Origin: Candidatus Krumholzibacteriota bacterium
Lineage (GTDB): Bacteria; Krumholzibacteriota; Krumholzibacteriia; JAJRXK01
DNA length: 64,000 bases
Assembly (NCBI GenBank): GCA_029262065.1
Contig: JAJDAC010000002.1
Location: 62,001 to 126,000 of the forward strand
Direction of reading: 5' to 3'
Numbering within the stretch: position 1 is the first letter of the stretch; each line of letters starts with the position of its first letter. Shown here piece by piece: positions 52,663-61,909 of this stretch. The notes below the pieces were generated by a model, which searched no databases, had not been told where the DNA came from, and worked only from the letters and a program-made list of their open reading frames with translations. The translations under genes were made by a program, and so were the position numbers.

Positions 52663-53985
52663 TCAGGCACGAGCAAAGAGTTTCGCCTCGATCTGCTCGC
52701 GCAGTCCCTCGCGTCCCGCCGCACTCAGATCGTAGTGCACCCGCGTGTGGGGCTTATCGATCGTCACCACGCGCGAAAGATCGATCGGCGTACCAATGAC
52801 GACGCTATCGCACTCCACGTTCGCGATGGTCTCCTGCAGATCCTGACATTGCGCCGCGCCGTAGCCCATGGCTGGCAGCAGCGTGCCGATGCCCGGGTAG
52901 TTCTCGAATGTCTCCTTGAGCGTGCCCACCAACCATGGTCGCGGGTCGACCAGCTCGGCCGCCTCGTATTGCTTCGCCGCCAGCGTTCCCGCGCCGAGCG
53001 TCATGCCGCCGTGGGTCAACGTGGGGCCGTCCTCGACCACCAGCACCTTCTTGCCGCGAATACAGTCGGGGTTCTCGACCCGCAGCGGGCTGTCCGCGTA
53101 GATGCGCACGGCCTTGGGGTTGTAGCGTTCGGCGTTGGCCTGCACCTGTTTCACCCCGGCCGCCGGCGCGCTGTCCATCTTGTTGAACAACAACACATCG
53201 GCGCGTTCGAAATTCTCACGCCCGGGGTAGTAGCTTAGCTCGTGTCCCGCCCGGTGCGGATCGACCACCGTGATGTAGAGATCGGGCGCGAAGAACGGAA
53301 TATCGTTGTTGCCGCCGTCCCACAACACGACGTCGGCTTCCTTCTCGGCTTCGCGCAGAATCATCTCGTAGTCCACGCCGGCGTACACGACCATGCCGCG
53401 AGAGATGTACGGTTCGTATTCTTCCATTTCCTCGATCGTACACTCGTGCTTCTCCAGGTCTTCCAACGTGGCGAAGCGCTGGCACGCCTGCTTGGCCAGG
53501 TCGCCGTACGGCATGGGGTGACGCGCGGCCACCACCTTCTTGCCCATGGATGCCAGCATCTCTACAACGGCGCGGCTGGTTTGGCTCTTTCCGCAGCCCG
53601 TACGCACGGCACCCACCGCAATGACGGGCTTCGTTGACTTCAACATGGTTTCGTCCGTGGGCGCGGTTTCGAAGGTGGCGCCGGCCCCAACCACGCGCGC
53701 GCGATGTTGTTCAACCGTATCGTAGCTCACGTCGCTGTACGCGAACACCACGTGGTCCACCTTGCGAGCATCGATGATCTTCTCCAGATCATCTTCCGGC
53801 AATATTTCGATGCCCTTGGGGTACGACGGTCCGGCCAGTTCCGGCGGGTAACGACGGCCGTCGATGCCGGGGATCTGCGTGGCCGTGAAGGCTACCACGC
53901 GTTGGTTGGGATCGCCCCGATACACCGTATTGAACACGTGGAAGTCTTTGCCAGCTGCTCCCATGATGACGACGTTGCGAGCCAT
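52663..53985 (-). CDS. Cyclic 2,3-diphosphoglycerate synthetase-like P-loop protein
   Basis: 440 residues. The N-terminus M-A-R-N-V-V-I-M-G-A-A-G-K-D-F-H-V-F-N is a Rossmann-like start. A P-loop G-A-V-R-T-G-C-G-K133-S follows, with W-D-G-G-N-N-D (Walker-B-like) and L-L-F-N-K-M-D-S. This is the cPGS/'GTPase' family common in bacteria without proof of cyclic-DPG synthesis. ATG 53985 has GGGGAGG 5 nt upstream. It lies 70 nt after the 2-oxoacid oxidoreductase genes and probably belongs to the same transcript; a terminator follows. Confidence 0.85.
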   Translation of the reverse strand: MARNVVIMGAAGKDFHVFNTVYRGDPNQRVVAFTATQIPGIDGRRYPPELAGPSYPKGIEILPEDDLEKIIDARKVDHVVFAYSDVSYDTVEQHRARVVGAGATFETAPTDETMLKSTKPVIAVGAVRTGCGKSQTSRAVVEMLASMGKKVVAARHPMPYGDLAKQACQRFATLEDLEKHECTIEEMEEYEPYISRGMVVYAGVDYEMILREAEKEADVVLWDGGNNDIPFFAPDLYITVVDPHRAGHELSYYPGRENFERADVLLFNKMDSAPAAGVKQVQANAERYNPKAVRIYADSPLRVENPDCIRGKKVLVVEDGPTLTHGGMTLGAGTLAAKQYEAAELVDPRPWLVGTLKETFENYPGIGTLLPAMGYGAAQCQDLQETIANVECDSVVIGTPIDLSRVVTIDKPHTRVHYDLSAAGREGLREQIEAKLFARA

Positions 53986-54055
53986 GACCGCCTCCCCTTC
54001 TGAAGAGTCGTGGTGAAGAACGCGATTCGATTGTGATCCACTGCCTGTCCGATTG

Positions 54056-55492
54056 CTATCGTGCGGGGGCCGCGGCCGCTCGCGCCGCTTCCATGCCCCC
54101 TTTCAGCGCCAACCGGTTGGCTTCCAGCATCTTCTCGTCGCGACTGATAGATTGCAGAAGCGGATCGCGTTCGGACTGCGATGGGAATGCCAGCAGCTCC
54201 ATACACGCGCCCAGCATGACCACGTTGGCCACCTTGGCCGTGCCCAATTCGTCGGCGATCTTCGTGGCGGGAATGGCAATGGCCGTGAGGTCCGATCGCG
54301 TGGGACCCACGTCGATCAGACTGCTGTCGTAGATCACCACTCCGCCTGGTTGCATCATGGGCTCGAACCGCTCGAGGGACGGTCGGTTCAATGCCAACAA
54401 CAGATTGGGTTGGTCGACGATGGGATTGCCAACCGGAGTGTCGGAAATGACCACCGAACAATTCGCCGTGCCACCGCGCATCTCGGGTCCGTAGCTGGGC
54501 AGCCAGGTTACCGACAGACCTTCGGCCAGTCCGGCCTTGGCCAGCATCTCACCCAGCAGCAGAATGCCCTGGCCGCCGAAACCCGCCGCTCGAATGCCGA
54601 GGGGAAGCGTGACCGGTCGCACCGGCTCGTGCGCCTTACCCCGGCCGTTGGCCGAGGTGCCGGCGTGGATCACGCGATCGATCAGGGCTGGTTCGTAGTC
54701 GGCGGGATGCGGCGGCGTGGGCCTTTGGCGCGGCTCATCTTTGTAGGTACCCAGGGGAAACACCTTCAACATGTGCTCTTCAACCCAGTGCAGACTCTCG
54801 ACCGGGTCGACCTTCCAGCCCGTGGGGCACTGGCTCAGGATCTCGACCAGGCTGAAACCCTTGCCCTCCATCTGGTACTTGATGGCTTTCTTCAGCGCCT
54901 TCTTGGTCTTGATGATTTCACCGGCATTGATCAGCGCGTGACGGCTGGACAAGCTCACACCATCCAGCGGAGCCAAGAGCTCGGCCACGCGCATGGGGCT
55001 GCCATATTCTTCGAACTCGCGACCTTCGGGCGTGGTGGTTGTCTTCATGCCCAACGGAGAAGTGGGCGCGAGCTGTCCACCGGTCATGCCGTAGATGGCG
55101 TTGTTCACGAACACCACGGTCATGTTCTCGCCCCGGTTGGCGGCCTGCAGAATGTTGTTGCCGCCGATAGCCGCCAGGTCGCCGTCACCCTGGTAGCTGA
55201 TGACAATACTGTCGGGCCTTGCCCGCTTCACCCCAGTGGCCACCGCGGGTGCGCGGCCGTGCGCCGCCTGGATGTTGCCGGCATTGAAGTAGTAGTACGC
55301 AAACACCGAGCAACCCACCGGACTGATCAGAACCGTGCGCTCACCCACACCAAGCTCGTCGATCACTTCGCCCAGAAGTTTGTGGATGATGCCGTGACCG
55401 CAGCCCGGACAGTAGTGGGTAGCCTCGGGGTCCGCCCCGCCTTTGCGGGGGAAGGTGGAGTACAGCGCCTCGGGTCGGTGGAATTCCTTCAT
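54056..55492 (-). CDS. 2-oxoacid:ferredoxin oxidoreductase, fused beta and gamma subunits
   Basis: 478 residues. Residues 1-~260 are the TPP-binding beta subunit: Y-C-P-G-C-G-H-G, then [13 protein letters not shown], then [11 protein letters not shown]. Residues ~295-478 are the gamma subunit: [13 protein letters not shown] and [12 protein letters not shown]. Beta and gamma are usually separate genes (VorA/VorC or KorB/KorC). The enzyme oxidatively decarboxylates 2-oxoacids to acyl-CoA using ferredoxin. The start shares ATGA with the alpha-subunit stop. Branched-chain 2-oxoacids are the likeliest substrate by similarity to VorB, but this is not certain. Confidence 0.9.
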   Translation of the reverse strand: MKEFHRPEALYSTFPRKGGADPEATHYCPGCGHGIIHKLLGEVIDELGVGERTVLISPVGCSVFAYYYFNAGNIQAAHGRAPAVATGVKRARPDSIVISYQGDGDLAAIGGNNILQAANRGENMTVVFVNNAIYGMTGGQLAPTSPLGMKTTTTPEGREFEEYGSPMRVAELLAPLDGVSLSSRHALINAGEIIKTKKALKKAIKYQMEGKGFSLVEILSQCPTGWKVDPVESLHWVEEHMLKVFPLGTYKDEPRQRPTPPHPADYEPALIDRVIHAGTSANGRGKAHEPVRPVTLPLGIRAAGFGGQGILLLGEMLAKAGLAEGLSVTWLPSYGPEMRGGTANCSVVISDTPVGNPIVDQPNLLLALNRPSLERFEPMMQPGGVVIYDSSLIDVGPTRSDLTAIAIPATKIADELGTAKVANVVMLGACMELLAFPSQSERDPLLQSISRDEKMLEANRLALKGGMEAARAAAAPAR

Positions 55493-56664
55493 GACAACAC
55501 CTCCGCCTGGGCCAGTACCGACTCCATCTCCTCACCGATTTCCGTCACCGTGGGCAAGACGCCACCACAGCGGCCCAGGAAGTGAACGGGTATGGCCCCT
55601 CCCACCCCCAGCCGCACGTCTTCCACCATCTGGCCCGTGCTCAACTCCACGCACAACACGGCCTTGGCGTCGCGCGTGGCGTGGGCCAACGCCGCGGTGG
55701 GGAACGGCCACAGAGTCTGAGGCCTAAGAGCGGCGACCCTCATGCCCTTGGCCAAGGCTTCGTCCAGTGCGCCCCGCACGATGCGACTGACCACACCGTA
55801 GGAGACCAACACCAGCTCGGGGTCGGGATGACCCTCGAGTTCCCAGCGGGTTTCTTTGGCTTCGATCTCCATTTCCTTGTCGTGCAGGTGTCGCACGTGA
55901 TCTTCCAGAACCGGCGGATCCAGGAAGATGGAGCAGATCAGGTTTTCTCGCGTGGCCCCGTCACCGCGCACACTCCAGGGCTTGTCGGGAATTTCCCTTA
56001 CCGCGTCGGGCAACGACACCGGCTCTTTCATCTGACCGATGAGTCCGTCCGCCAGCACGACCACCGGCGTGCGGTAGCGATCGGCCAGCGTGAATGCGTC
56101 CACCGTGAAGTCGCACATCTCCTGTGCGCTCGCGGGAGCCAGCACCGGGAGCCGGTAGTTTCCGTGGCCACCGCCCTTGACCATCTGGAAATAATCGCTC
56201 TGCTCCGGCGCGATGTTGCCAAGTCCCGGGCCGCCCCGGGTAATGTCCACGATCACCATGGGGAGCTCACTACCCGCGGCGTAGCTGATGCCCTCCTGCT
56301 TCAGGCTGATACCGGGGCTACTACTGGCCGTCATGCAGCGCACCCCGGCCGACGACGCGCCGTACACCATCTGAATGGCCGCGATCTCACTCTCAGCCTG
56401 CAGAAACACGCCACCTACCTCGGGAAACAGCTCGGCTGCTGTGTGGGCGATTTCGCTGGCCGGCGTAATGGGGTAGCCGAAGAAACACCGACACCCCGCC
56501 AGGAGGGCGCCATGCACGACCGCTTCGTTGCCTTTCATGAACTGCGGTGCATGCGAACGCGACCTGGGCTCGGATCGGCTCGAAGTCGGCTGACTCATCG
56601 GATGGTAGGGATGAAAGACCTTGCGGAAGGGACCTCGGTGGGTGGGTGAGTCGACCTGCGACAT
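55489..56664 (-). CDS. 2-oxoacid:ferredoxin oxidoreductase, alpha subunit
   Basis: 391 residues. [16 protein letters not shown] and [10 protein letters not shown] are the POR alpha-subunit signature; A-S-S-S-P-G-I-S-L and G-G-P-G-L-G-N-I follow. The first ~40 residues are an extra proline/serine-rich extension ahead of the family start. ATG 56664 has GAAGGG 7 nt upstream; a longer frame to 56709 is open. Adjacent to the ferredoxin gene (13-nt gap) and the beta-gamma gene. Confidence 0.9.
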   Translation of the reverse strand: MSQVDSPTHRGPFRKVFHPYHPMSQPTSSRSEPRSRSHAPQFMKGNEAVVHGALLAGCRCFFGYPITPASEIAHTAAELFPEVGGVFLQAESEIAAIQMVYGASSAGVRCMTASSSPGISLKQEGISYAAGSELPMVIVDITRGGPGLGNIAPEQSDYFQMVKGGGHGNYRLPVLAPASAQEMCDFTVDAFTLADRYRTPVVVLADGLIGQMKEPVSLPDAVREIPDKPWSVRGDGATRENLICSIFLDPPVLEDHVRHLHDKEMEIEAKETRWELEGHPDPELVLVSYGVVSRIVRGALDEALAKGMRVAALRPQTLWPFPTAALAHATRDAKAVLCVELSTGQMVEDVRLGVGGAIPVHFLGRCGGVLPTVTEIGEEMESVLAQAEVLS

Positions 56665-56677
56665 GTTGGTTCCCTTC

Positions 56678-56920
56678 TCAAGCGGACGTGGGCGAATGGG
56701 GTTCCACATCGATGCCCGACGGTTCAGGACAGGTGTGGAAGCAGATGCCGCATCCGGTGCAACCTTCGCCCACGTACTCGGCCGGATGGAAGCCGCGGCG
56801 ATTCAGTCGTTCGGACTGCACGAGGACGTGGTGCGGACACATGTGGACGCACAGCCCGCAGCCCTTACAAAGGTCTTCATGGAATTCGACGTTGAAGCGC
56901 CTGTGATGCGAGTTCGACAT
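56678..56920 (-). CDS. 4Fe-4S ferredoxin (delta) subunit of the 2-oxoacid oxidoreductase
   Basis: 80 residues. Two CxxCxxCxxxC-P clusters: C18, C21, C24, C28 and C54, C57, C60, C64. This is the standard 2[4Fe-4S] delta subunit that carries electrons from the TPP site to ferredoxin. It is first in the minus-strand operon delta-alpha-beta/gamma-cPGS-like. Confidence 0.92.
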   Translation of the reverse strand: MSNSHHRRFNVEFHEDLCKGCGLCVHMCPHHVLVQSERLNRRGFHPAEYVGEGCTGCGICFHTCPEPSGIDVEPHSPTSA

Positions 56921-57092
56921 CGGCGTCCTCCCAGCCGGTTATGTAGACTCCGCGAGTTGTGTATCTACAATCGGCCGCCCGTCGGCCCGCGCCAGCGCGA
57001 ACCTGTGACCCCCATGACCACTCTGCGGTTCGCCAACCGGCGCCGTGCGTGATATCTTCCAACTGCACTCCAGTCTTGAGGTTACAGACGCC

Positions 57093-58400
57093 ATGAAACT
57101 GCCCGTCCTATCCCCGCTCTATCGGGGCCGCCAGCCCTCGGCCATTCGGGTGGCCAGCATCCGTTTCGCCCAGCGCACCGACGACACGCGGGCGGTAAAC
57201 GTGGCCATAGGAAACGTGTCGCTGCCCATGCACCCCGCCATGGTCGCGCGCATGCGCGGTCTAGGAGATCCCGGGAGCCCCTTCGCGGAGGGCGTGGTTC
57301 GGTACACGCCCACGGTAGGAAACTCCGAAACCAACGACGCCTTCCTGCGCCTGATCGAAAGCAGCGGCGGCGTTCGCCAGGGTTTGCATTCGCTGATCAC
57401 CGACGGCGGCAGCCAGGGCATGGAACTGGTCATCGCCGGCGTGTGCGGCGACGCGGGCACCAACGAAAGCCCGTTGCTGATGATCGATGCGGCCTACACC
57501 AACTACATGGCGTTCGCCAACCGACTCGGGCGCCGCACGGTTTCGATCCGACGCCAGTTGCTGGACGACGGGCATTTCGCGCTGCCCGACTTTGATCGCA
57601 TCGAGCGCGTCATCGAAGCCGAACGCCCCGGCGCCCTGGTGGTCATTCCGTACGACAATCCCACCGGGCATTTCTATGACCAGGCCAGCCTGGTCCAGTT
57701 GGCGCAACTGTGCGTGAAACACAACCTGTGGATGATCAGCGACGAAGCCTACCGTGAGCTGTTCTATTCAAAGGAGTCCGCCAGCAGCATCTGGAAACTC
57801 ACCGAAAAGGACGTGCCGGGAATATCCGGCCGGCGTATCAGTTTGGAGACTGCCTCAAAGGTCTGGAACGCGTGTGGACTACGCGTGGGAGCCGTGGTAA
57901 CCGACAACGCCGAATTCCACCGCCAGTGCGAAGCCGAGTACACCGCGAACCTGTGCGCCAACGCCATCGGGCAGCACATCTTTGGCGCGCTGGCCCACGA
58001 AAGCACTGATGATCTGCACACATGGTACGACCAGCAACGGGGCTACTACTTCTCCATGCTCGAGCGTCTGACCCAGGAAACGCGCGAGCAGATTCCCGGC
58101 GCTATCGTCAGTCAACCCGCCGCGGCCCTGTACTCGGTGGTGGATCTCAGAAACGTAGTGGACGAGGGGTTCGAAGCCCTCGACTTCGTGTTGTTCTGTG
58201 CAACCGAGGGCAAAGTGACCCTGGAGGGCGAGCACTGGACACTGCTGGCCGCGCCCATGGGAGACTTCTACCACGGCGGGCCCGAGAACAACCCGGGCCG
58301 CACGCAGCTCAGAATCGCCTACGTGCAACCGCCCGACGAAATGGCGCGCGTACCCCGACTCCTGAGCGAGCTGCTCGGGCAGTACAGGAAACGCAAGTAG
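57093..58400 (+). CDS. Class I/II PLP-dependent aminotransferase
   Basis: 435 residues, fold-type I. P-Y-D-N-P-T-G-H (Asn/Pro loop), S-D-E-A-Y-R-E-L-F-Y and the Schiff-base K256 in E-T-A-S-K-V-W-N-A are visible. R-T-Q-L-R-I-A-Y near the end holds the carboxylate-binding arginine. The substrate is not predictable. ATG 57093 follows GAGG at about 12 nt. It is divergent from the ferredoxin-oxidoreductase operon, so a joint control of amino-acid/2-oxoacid exchange is possible. Confidence 0.85.
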   Translation: MKLPVLSPLYRGRQPSAIRVASIRFAQRTDDTRAVNVAIGNVSLPMHPAMVARMRGLGDPGSPFAEGVVRYTPTVGNSETNDAFLRLIESSGGVRQGLHSLITDGGSQGMELVIAGVCGDAGTNESPLLMIDAAYTNYMAFANRLGRRTVSIRRQLLDDGHFALPDFDRIERVIEAERPGALVVIPYDNPTGHFYDQASLVQLAQLCVKHNLWMISDEAYRELFYSKESASSIWKLTEKDVPGISGRRISLETASKVWNACGLRVGAVVTDNAEFHRQCEAEYTANLCANAIGQHIFGALAHESTDDLHTWYDQQRGYYFSMLERLTQETREQIPGAIVSQPAAALYSVVDLRNVVDEGFEALDFVLFCATEGKVTLEGEHWTLLAAPMGDFYHGGPENNPGRTQLRIAYVQPPDEMARVPRLLSELLGQYRKRK

Positions 58401-58407
58401 GCGCTGG

Positions 58408-60357
58408 CTATTCCAGGCGTACGATCTTGCGCACGAACCGGCGGCCGCCCGCGTCCAGGTGAACGAAGTAGAGCCCCGCGCTGGTCGCCAGCCCCGAGTC
58501 ATCGCGACCCGACCACACCACCCGGTGCGTTCCCGATTCCCTTGAGCCCGAAACCAGCCTGCGCACGCGTCGGCCGCGAACGTCGAGGATCGAAACCTCG
58601 ACCGGTGATGCCTCAGCCAACGTGAAACTCACTACCGTATCGCGCACGAATGGATTGGGATGCGCCGGCGCCAGTGAAACCGACACACTCGGAGCCGCGG
58701 CCACCGTCAGTGGTCCCTGCCGCTCGCCACTGGTTTCGCTTACGACCCAGTACTCCGTGGCCGCCTGCGGCGCCGCGGTATCCACCAGTGTGAAACGACC
58801 GGCAACCTCGCGTACGGAAGCATCGATCGGGTGGGATCCCCGCAGCACGCGCACATCGTCGGCGGCGCGGGCGTGGGACCACTGCCACCACACTTCCACC
58901 CCGTTGCCCACACGATGAGCTCCGGCGTCGACCAGGCCGGCAATGGCCACCACCGGCAACTTCCAACCGATGTCCTGATAGACGGCCAGGGTCATGTCCA
59001 CCTGGCCGGGGGTAATATCTGTGGTAATGAAGGGCTCCATCAACAGGTTGGGCCGGGCCGACGTGTCCCAGTGCGATACCGACGACCCGGGCGCCAGAAC
59101 CGACGGCGTGTAGATGAAAGGACGACCCTGCTCGTCGGCTCCCTCCTTCTGCGTGGGGTCGAGCGCCAGCGTGACGTTCACGGCGCCCTGGTCTATGGCC
59201 GCCTTCAGGTCGTTGGCCTGATTCAACCCGATCATGAGCGAGGGAATGACGATGCTCGAGTCTTCGCCGGGGGGACGCAGCGTACCCGGCAGGTTGCTGC
59301 CGATGACCACGCCGATCGCGCCCGCATCCTGCGCCCGTTTGACCTTGTCGGTGAACGCACAGCCGCCGCGGTCTACGAATGCAATATTTCCCGCCAGGGC
59401 CGCGCCGTTCACCGCGTCGGCGCAGGCGTCGGTCAACACTCCGTCGCCGTCGTCGAACAGTACCAACTGGCCGGTCACACCCTCACGGCTGAACGCGGGC
59501 CCGAACTCCGATGACGGTCCATTGATGATGCCGGCGACCGACGGCGGCGAATTCACGATCAACGAAGTGGGACCACCCAGGGTGGCCTCAGCGGCCAGGA
59601 TACCCTCGGGCCCCGTCCAGACCACCTTCAGATCGTTCACCGCCGAAGCGGCCCGTTCCGCGTTGGTCATTTCGTCCCAGTACTTCTGCTGGTCGTTGTC
59701 GAACAGGAATCGGTTGTAGATGTCGGGAATGTCGTCCAGAAACAACCCGGTCGAGGCCGAGGTAATGCTCGCGAAGCCCAACCCGTGACCGATTTCGTGG
59801 AGAGCAACGGTCAAGAGGCTGCGCTCGTCGTCGGGGGCCATGTCAAAACCGTAGTACCATTGAATCTGGGTCAGACAAGAGAAGCCCACACTCGAGTTGA
59901 ACGTCATGCCCAGGTCGTGGAGTTGGGGGCGTAGGTCGGTCTGACTCATCGCGTTGGCCAACGCCACCACATACCAGGTGTTGGGTACTTCGGCCCCGGG
60001 AAAGTCGGACACCACGGCAACGGCGCCCGCCTGGCCCAGAATTCCAGTGGTGGGTCCGCAGTCCAACGGGTCGAACGAAGCCCGGATGACAATCTCCACG
60101 TCGCTCTGCAGCAACTCTCCCCAAATGGTCGCGGCGCGTTGAATCACGTTGAACCGCTGCTGGCCCAGCGTGGTGCCCGAATTGCCGCCGACCGTGGTGC
60201 GCGGCCGTGGGTCGTTGAACCCCTCGTTCGCGCCGTCGATGTTCTCGACGGTGATGGTGGCCGCGGCCACCACGCCAGGGGCAATCGGAATAGCCCCAAG
60301 GCTCAGCAACATCACCGTCAGCAGAAACGACCTGGCGACGCGCGACGTCGCCTTCAC
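58408..60357 (-). CDS. Exported metalloprotease with inserted PA domain and FlgD-Ig-like C-terminus
   Basis: 649 residues. A signal peptide (S-F-L-L-T-V-M-L-L-S-L-G-A) is followed by a catalytic part with H187-E-I-G-H191-G-L-G-F. A protease-associated (PA) domain is inserted at about 300-400 (I-A-F-V-D-R-G-G-C-A-F-T-D-K-V). A Met-containing L-L-M-E-P-F-I and Y-Q-D-I-G-W region then completes the protease. The metzincin third histidine (HExxHxxGxxH) is absent; the last position is Ser. The last ~85 residues are the FlgD-Ig-like tail. GTG 60357 has GGAG 8 nt upstream and overlaps the preceding stop (GTGA). Confidence 0.82.
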   Translation of the reverse strand: MKATSRVARSFLLTVMLLSLGAIPIAPGVVAAATITVENIDGANEGFNDPRPRTTVGGNSGTTLGQQRFNVIQRAATIWGELLQSDVEIVIRASFDPLDCGPTTGILGQAGAVAVVSDFPGAEVPNTWYVVALANAMSQTDLRPQLHDLGMTFNSSVGFSCLTQIQWYYGFDMAPDDERSLLTVALHEIGHGLGFASITSASTGLFLDDIPDIYNRFLFDNDQQKYWDEMTNAERAASAVNDLKVVWTGPEGILAAEATLGGPTSLIVNSPPSVAGIINGPSSEFGPAFSREGVTGQLVLFDDGDGVLTDACADAVNGAALAGNIAFVDRGGCAFTDKVKRAQDAGAIGVVIGSNLPGTLRPPGEDSSIVIPSLMIGLNQANDLKAAIDQGAVNVTLALDPTQKEGADEQGRPFIYTPSVLAPGSSVSHWDTSARPNLLMEPFITTDITPGQVDMTLAVYQDIGWKLPVVAIAGLVDAGAHRVGNGVEVWWQWSHARAADDVRVLRGSHPIDASVREVAGRFTLVDTAAPQAATEYWVVSETSGERQGPLTVAAAPSVSVSLAPAHPNPFVRDTVVSFTLAEASPVEVSILDVRGRRVRRLVSGSRESGTHRVVWSGRDDSGLATSAGLYFVHLDAGGRRFVRKIVRLE

Positions 60358-60704
60358 TGGTCCGACTCCCCATCGTCGTGCACGTGCGCGTGAAGTTCCT
60401 CTGGCGATGACACGCACGTCTCGTGGATGTTGCCGTCCTCATCCACCCGCACGACCGTCATGGAGGTGTAGCCCTTCAGTTCGGCCGAACGCATGCCATT
60501 GGGATGGCGCTCCACGACCAGACTCTTCAGATCCACCAGGTCGTTCGTGGAGGCTTTCCACGGGGTGCCTTCGGGAGATTCCAGCAACCCGGCGCCTACG
60601 GCATGGGGCGAGGACGCGTTGGGCGCCAGCTCGCACCAGGAAACCAGCGAAAGCACGACCACCACGGGCCACACGCCCGCGGGAATGCGACGTAGCAAGA
60701 GCAT
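60354..60704 (-). CDS. Small secreted or membrane-tethered protein of unknown function
   Basis: 116 residues. The N-terminal ~25 residues are hydrophobic (P-V-V-V-V-L-S-L-V-S-W-C); the cysteine is preceded by Trp, so a lipobox is doubtful. The rest is acidic with a His/Asp-rich end (E-E-L-H-A-H-V-H-D-D-G), which could bind metal. A good ribosome site (GAGGAG, 8 nt) precedes ATG 60704. The stop overlaps the metalloprotease GTG (GTGA), so it may be an inhibitor, chaperone or metal donor for the protease. This is inference. Confidence 0.7.
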   Translation of the reverse strand: MLLLRRIPAGVWPVVVVLSLVSWCELAPNASSPHAVGAGLLESPEGTPWKASTNDLVDLKSLVVERHPNGMRSAELKGYTSMTVVRVDEDGNIHETCVSSPEELHAHVHDDGESDQ

Positions 60705-60790
60705 GAAGGAGACTCCTCGGGAATTCGAAGCCAGGGGTATGTCCTATAAAGGTGCACCGGAGCATAGGCTCGGCGCAAGGCCCGGGCATC

Positions 60791-61843
60791 TCAGCTCTCG
60801 GCGAACAATCCGTAGGAGTGGGACAGGCTGGGTGAGTTGCCCAGGGCAAACACCGAGTGCCAGGCCACATCGTCGACGCCCCGCGAAGGCAGCAGCAACA
60901 CGTCACCCGGCGTCAGGACGTAGGCGTGCCCGGCTTCCACCAGGGTAGCGGTAAACCGGGGGTCCGAATTCAGCCGTCGCCGTAGCGCGGCCGAGGGCTG
61001 ATCTAGCTGGCGCAGGGCCTCGCCCGCGCTCTGGCCGCGTTTGGCCACGAGATCCGACAAGGCGCGTTTGGGCAACGCAAGCCAGAGCGTACGGCCCGCA
61101 AGTTGGCCGTAGACTACACCGCGTTGATCCATCTCGGCATCGTGATGGAAAACCGCGCCGCCGCCCGGCGCATTCGAATACACGATTCTCTCCGACATGC
61201 GCATTCCCGACCCCACCAGCCGAGTCAGTAGTCGACGCAACGACCGATGCCCATCGAAGGCCGCGCATTCGGGAAACACCGCCGCGGCCAGACGGTCAGC
61301 CTCGCGCGCACGCTGGTCGTCGCCATACCAGTCGTCCAACCGCTCGGAACCGAACGAGAATCGCACGCGAAGGGATGAGTCGGTTTCGTCGTTCGAGACC
61401 CAGGACAACTTCGCGAACAGATCCTCGGCCGCCCGACTGTCCACGTGGACTTTTTCGATCTCGCGCTCGTCGCCCACGTCGACGCTCACACCAACCAGCT
61501 CGTAGCCTGCTTGTCCACCCAGGCGATGCCTCAACGTGGGCTCGAGTACACCACCACGTCGCACCCTTCTGAAGAAGTCCAGGGTATTACGAATCCCGCC
61601 ACGGACCGACTCCACGTCGAGAGCCGCGGAAAGCAAAACTGGCTCATCTCGCACCCACCGGGACTGGACATTTGCAACGGTCGGCATTTTGGACGACCGC
61701 CACAGGAACCCATGCTCCACTCCCCGCCGAACCAACCGCGATGCACCGCGCGGTGCATCCTGGGCCGTGGGGGCCCAACGCCACCGCGGTGCCTGGTGAT
61801 GCCAGATGGCTCCTCGTGGTTTCGTTTTCTCGCGCCCAGGCAT
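60791..61843 (-). CDS. JmjC/cupin-like putative Fe(II)-dependent oxygenase
   Basis: 350 residues. The likely metal site is H233-H-D235 in A-V-F-H-H-D-A-E-M-D-Q with distal H329 in V-A-W-H-S-V. The intervening strands (L-A-G-R-T-L-W-L-A-L, Y-V-L-T-P-G-D-V-L-L-L-P-S) read like the double-stranded beta-helix of cupin_4/JmjC proteins. ATG 61843 has GGAAGG at about 9 nt; the frame extends further upstream into the divergent lipoprotein gene and that part was rejected. An internal ATG at 61687 is an alternative. Substrate unknown; activity not proven. Confidence 0.65.
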   Translation of the reverse strand: MPGREKTKPRGAIWHHQAPRWRWAPTAQDAPRGASRLVRRGVEHGFLWRSSKMPTVANVQSRWVRDEPVLLSAALDVESVRGGIRNTLDFFRRVRRGGVLEPTLRHRLGGQAGYELVGVSVDVGDEREIEKVHVDSRAAEDLFAKLSWVSNDETDSSLRVRFSFGSERLDDWYGDDQRAREADRLAAAVFPECAAFDGHRSLRRLLTRLVGSGMRMSERIVYSNAPGGGAVFHHDAEMDQRGVVYGQLAGRTLWLALPKRALSDLVAKRGQSAGEALRQLDQPSAALRRRLNSDPRFTATLVEAGHAYVLTPGDVLLLPSRGVDDVAWHSVFALGNSPSLSHSYGLFAES

Positions 61844-61909
61844 GAGCTTTGCCCTTCCAAAGGTCGGACCGGATTTGGCGAGCGTTACCCCTGTTAGGGA
61901 GCCAGCCCG

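Noticed and set aside
54053-55585. 510-codon plus-strand open frame opposite the 2-oxoacid oxidoreductase beta-gamma gene
   Set aside because: It mirrors a gene with unmistakable TPP-binding and gamma-subunit motifs. The antisense product has no recognisable domain.
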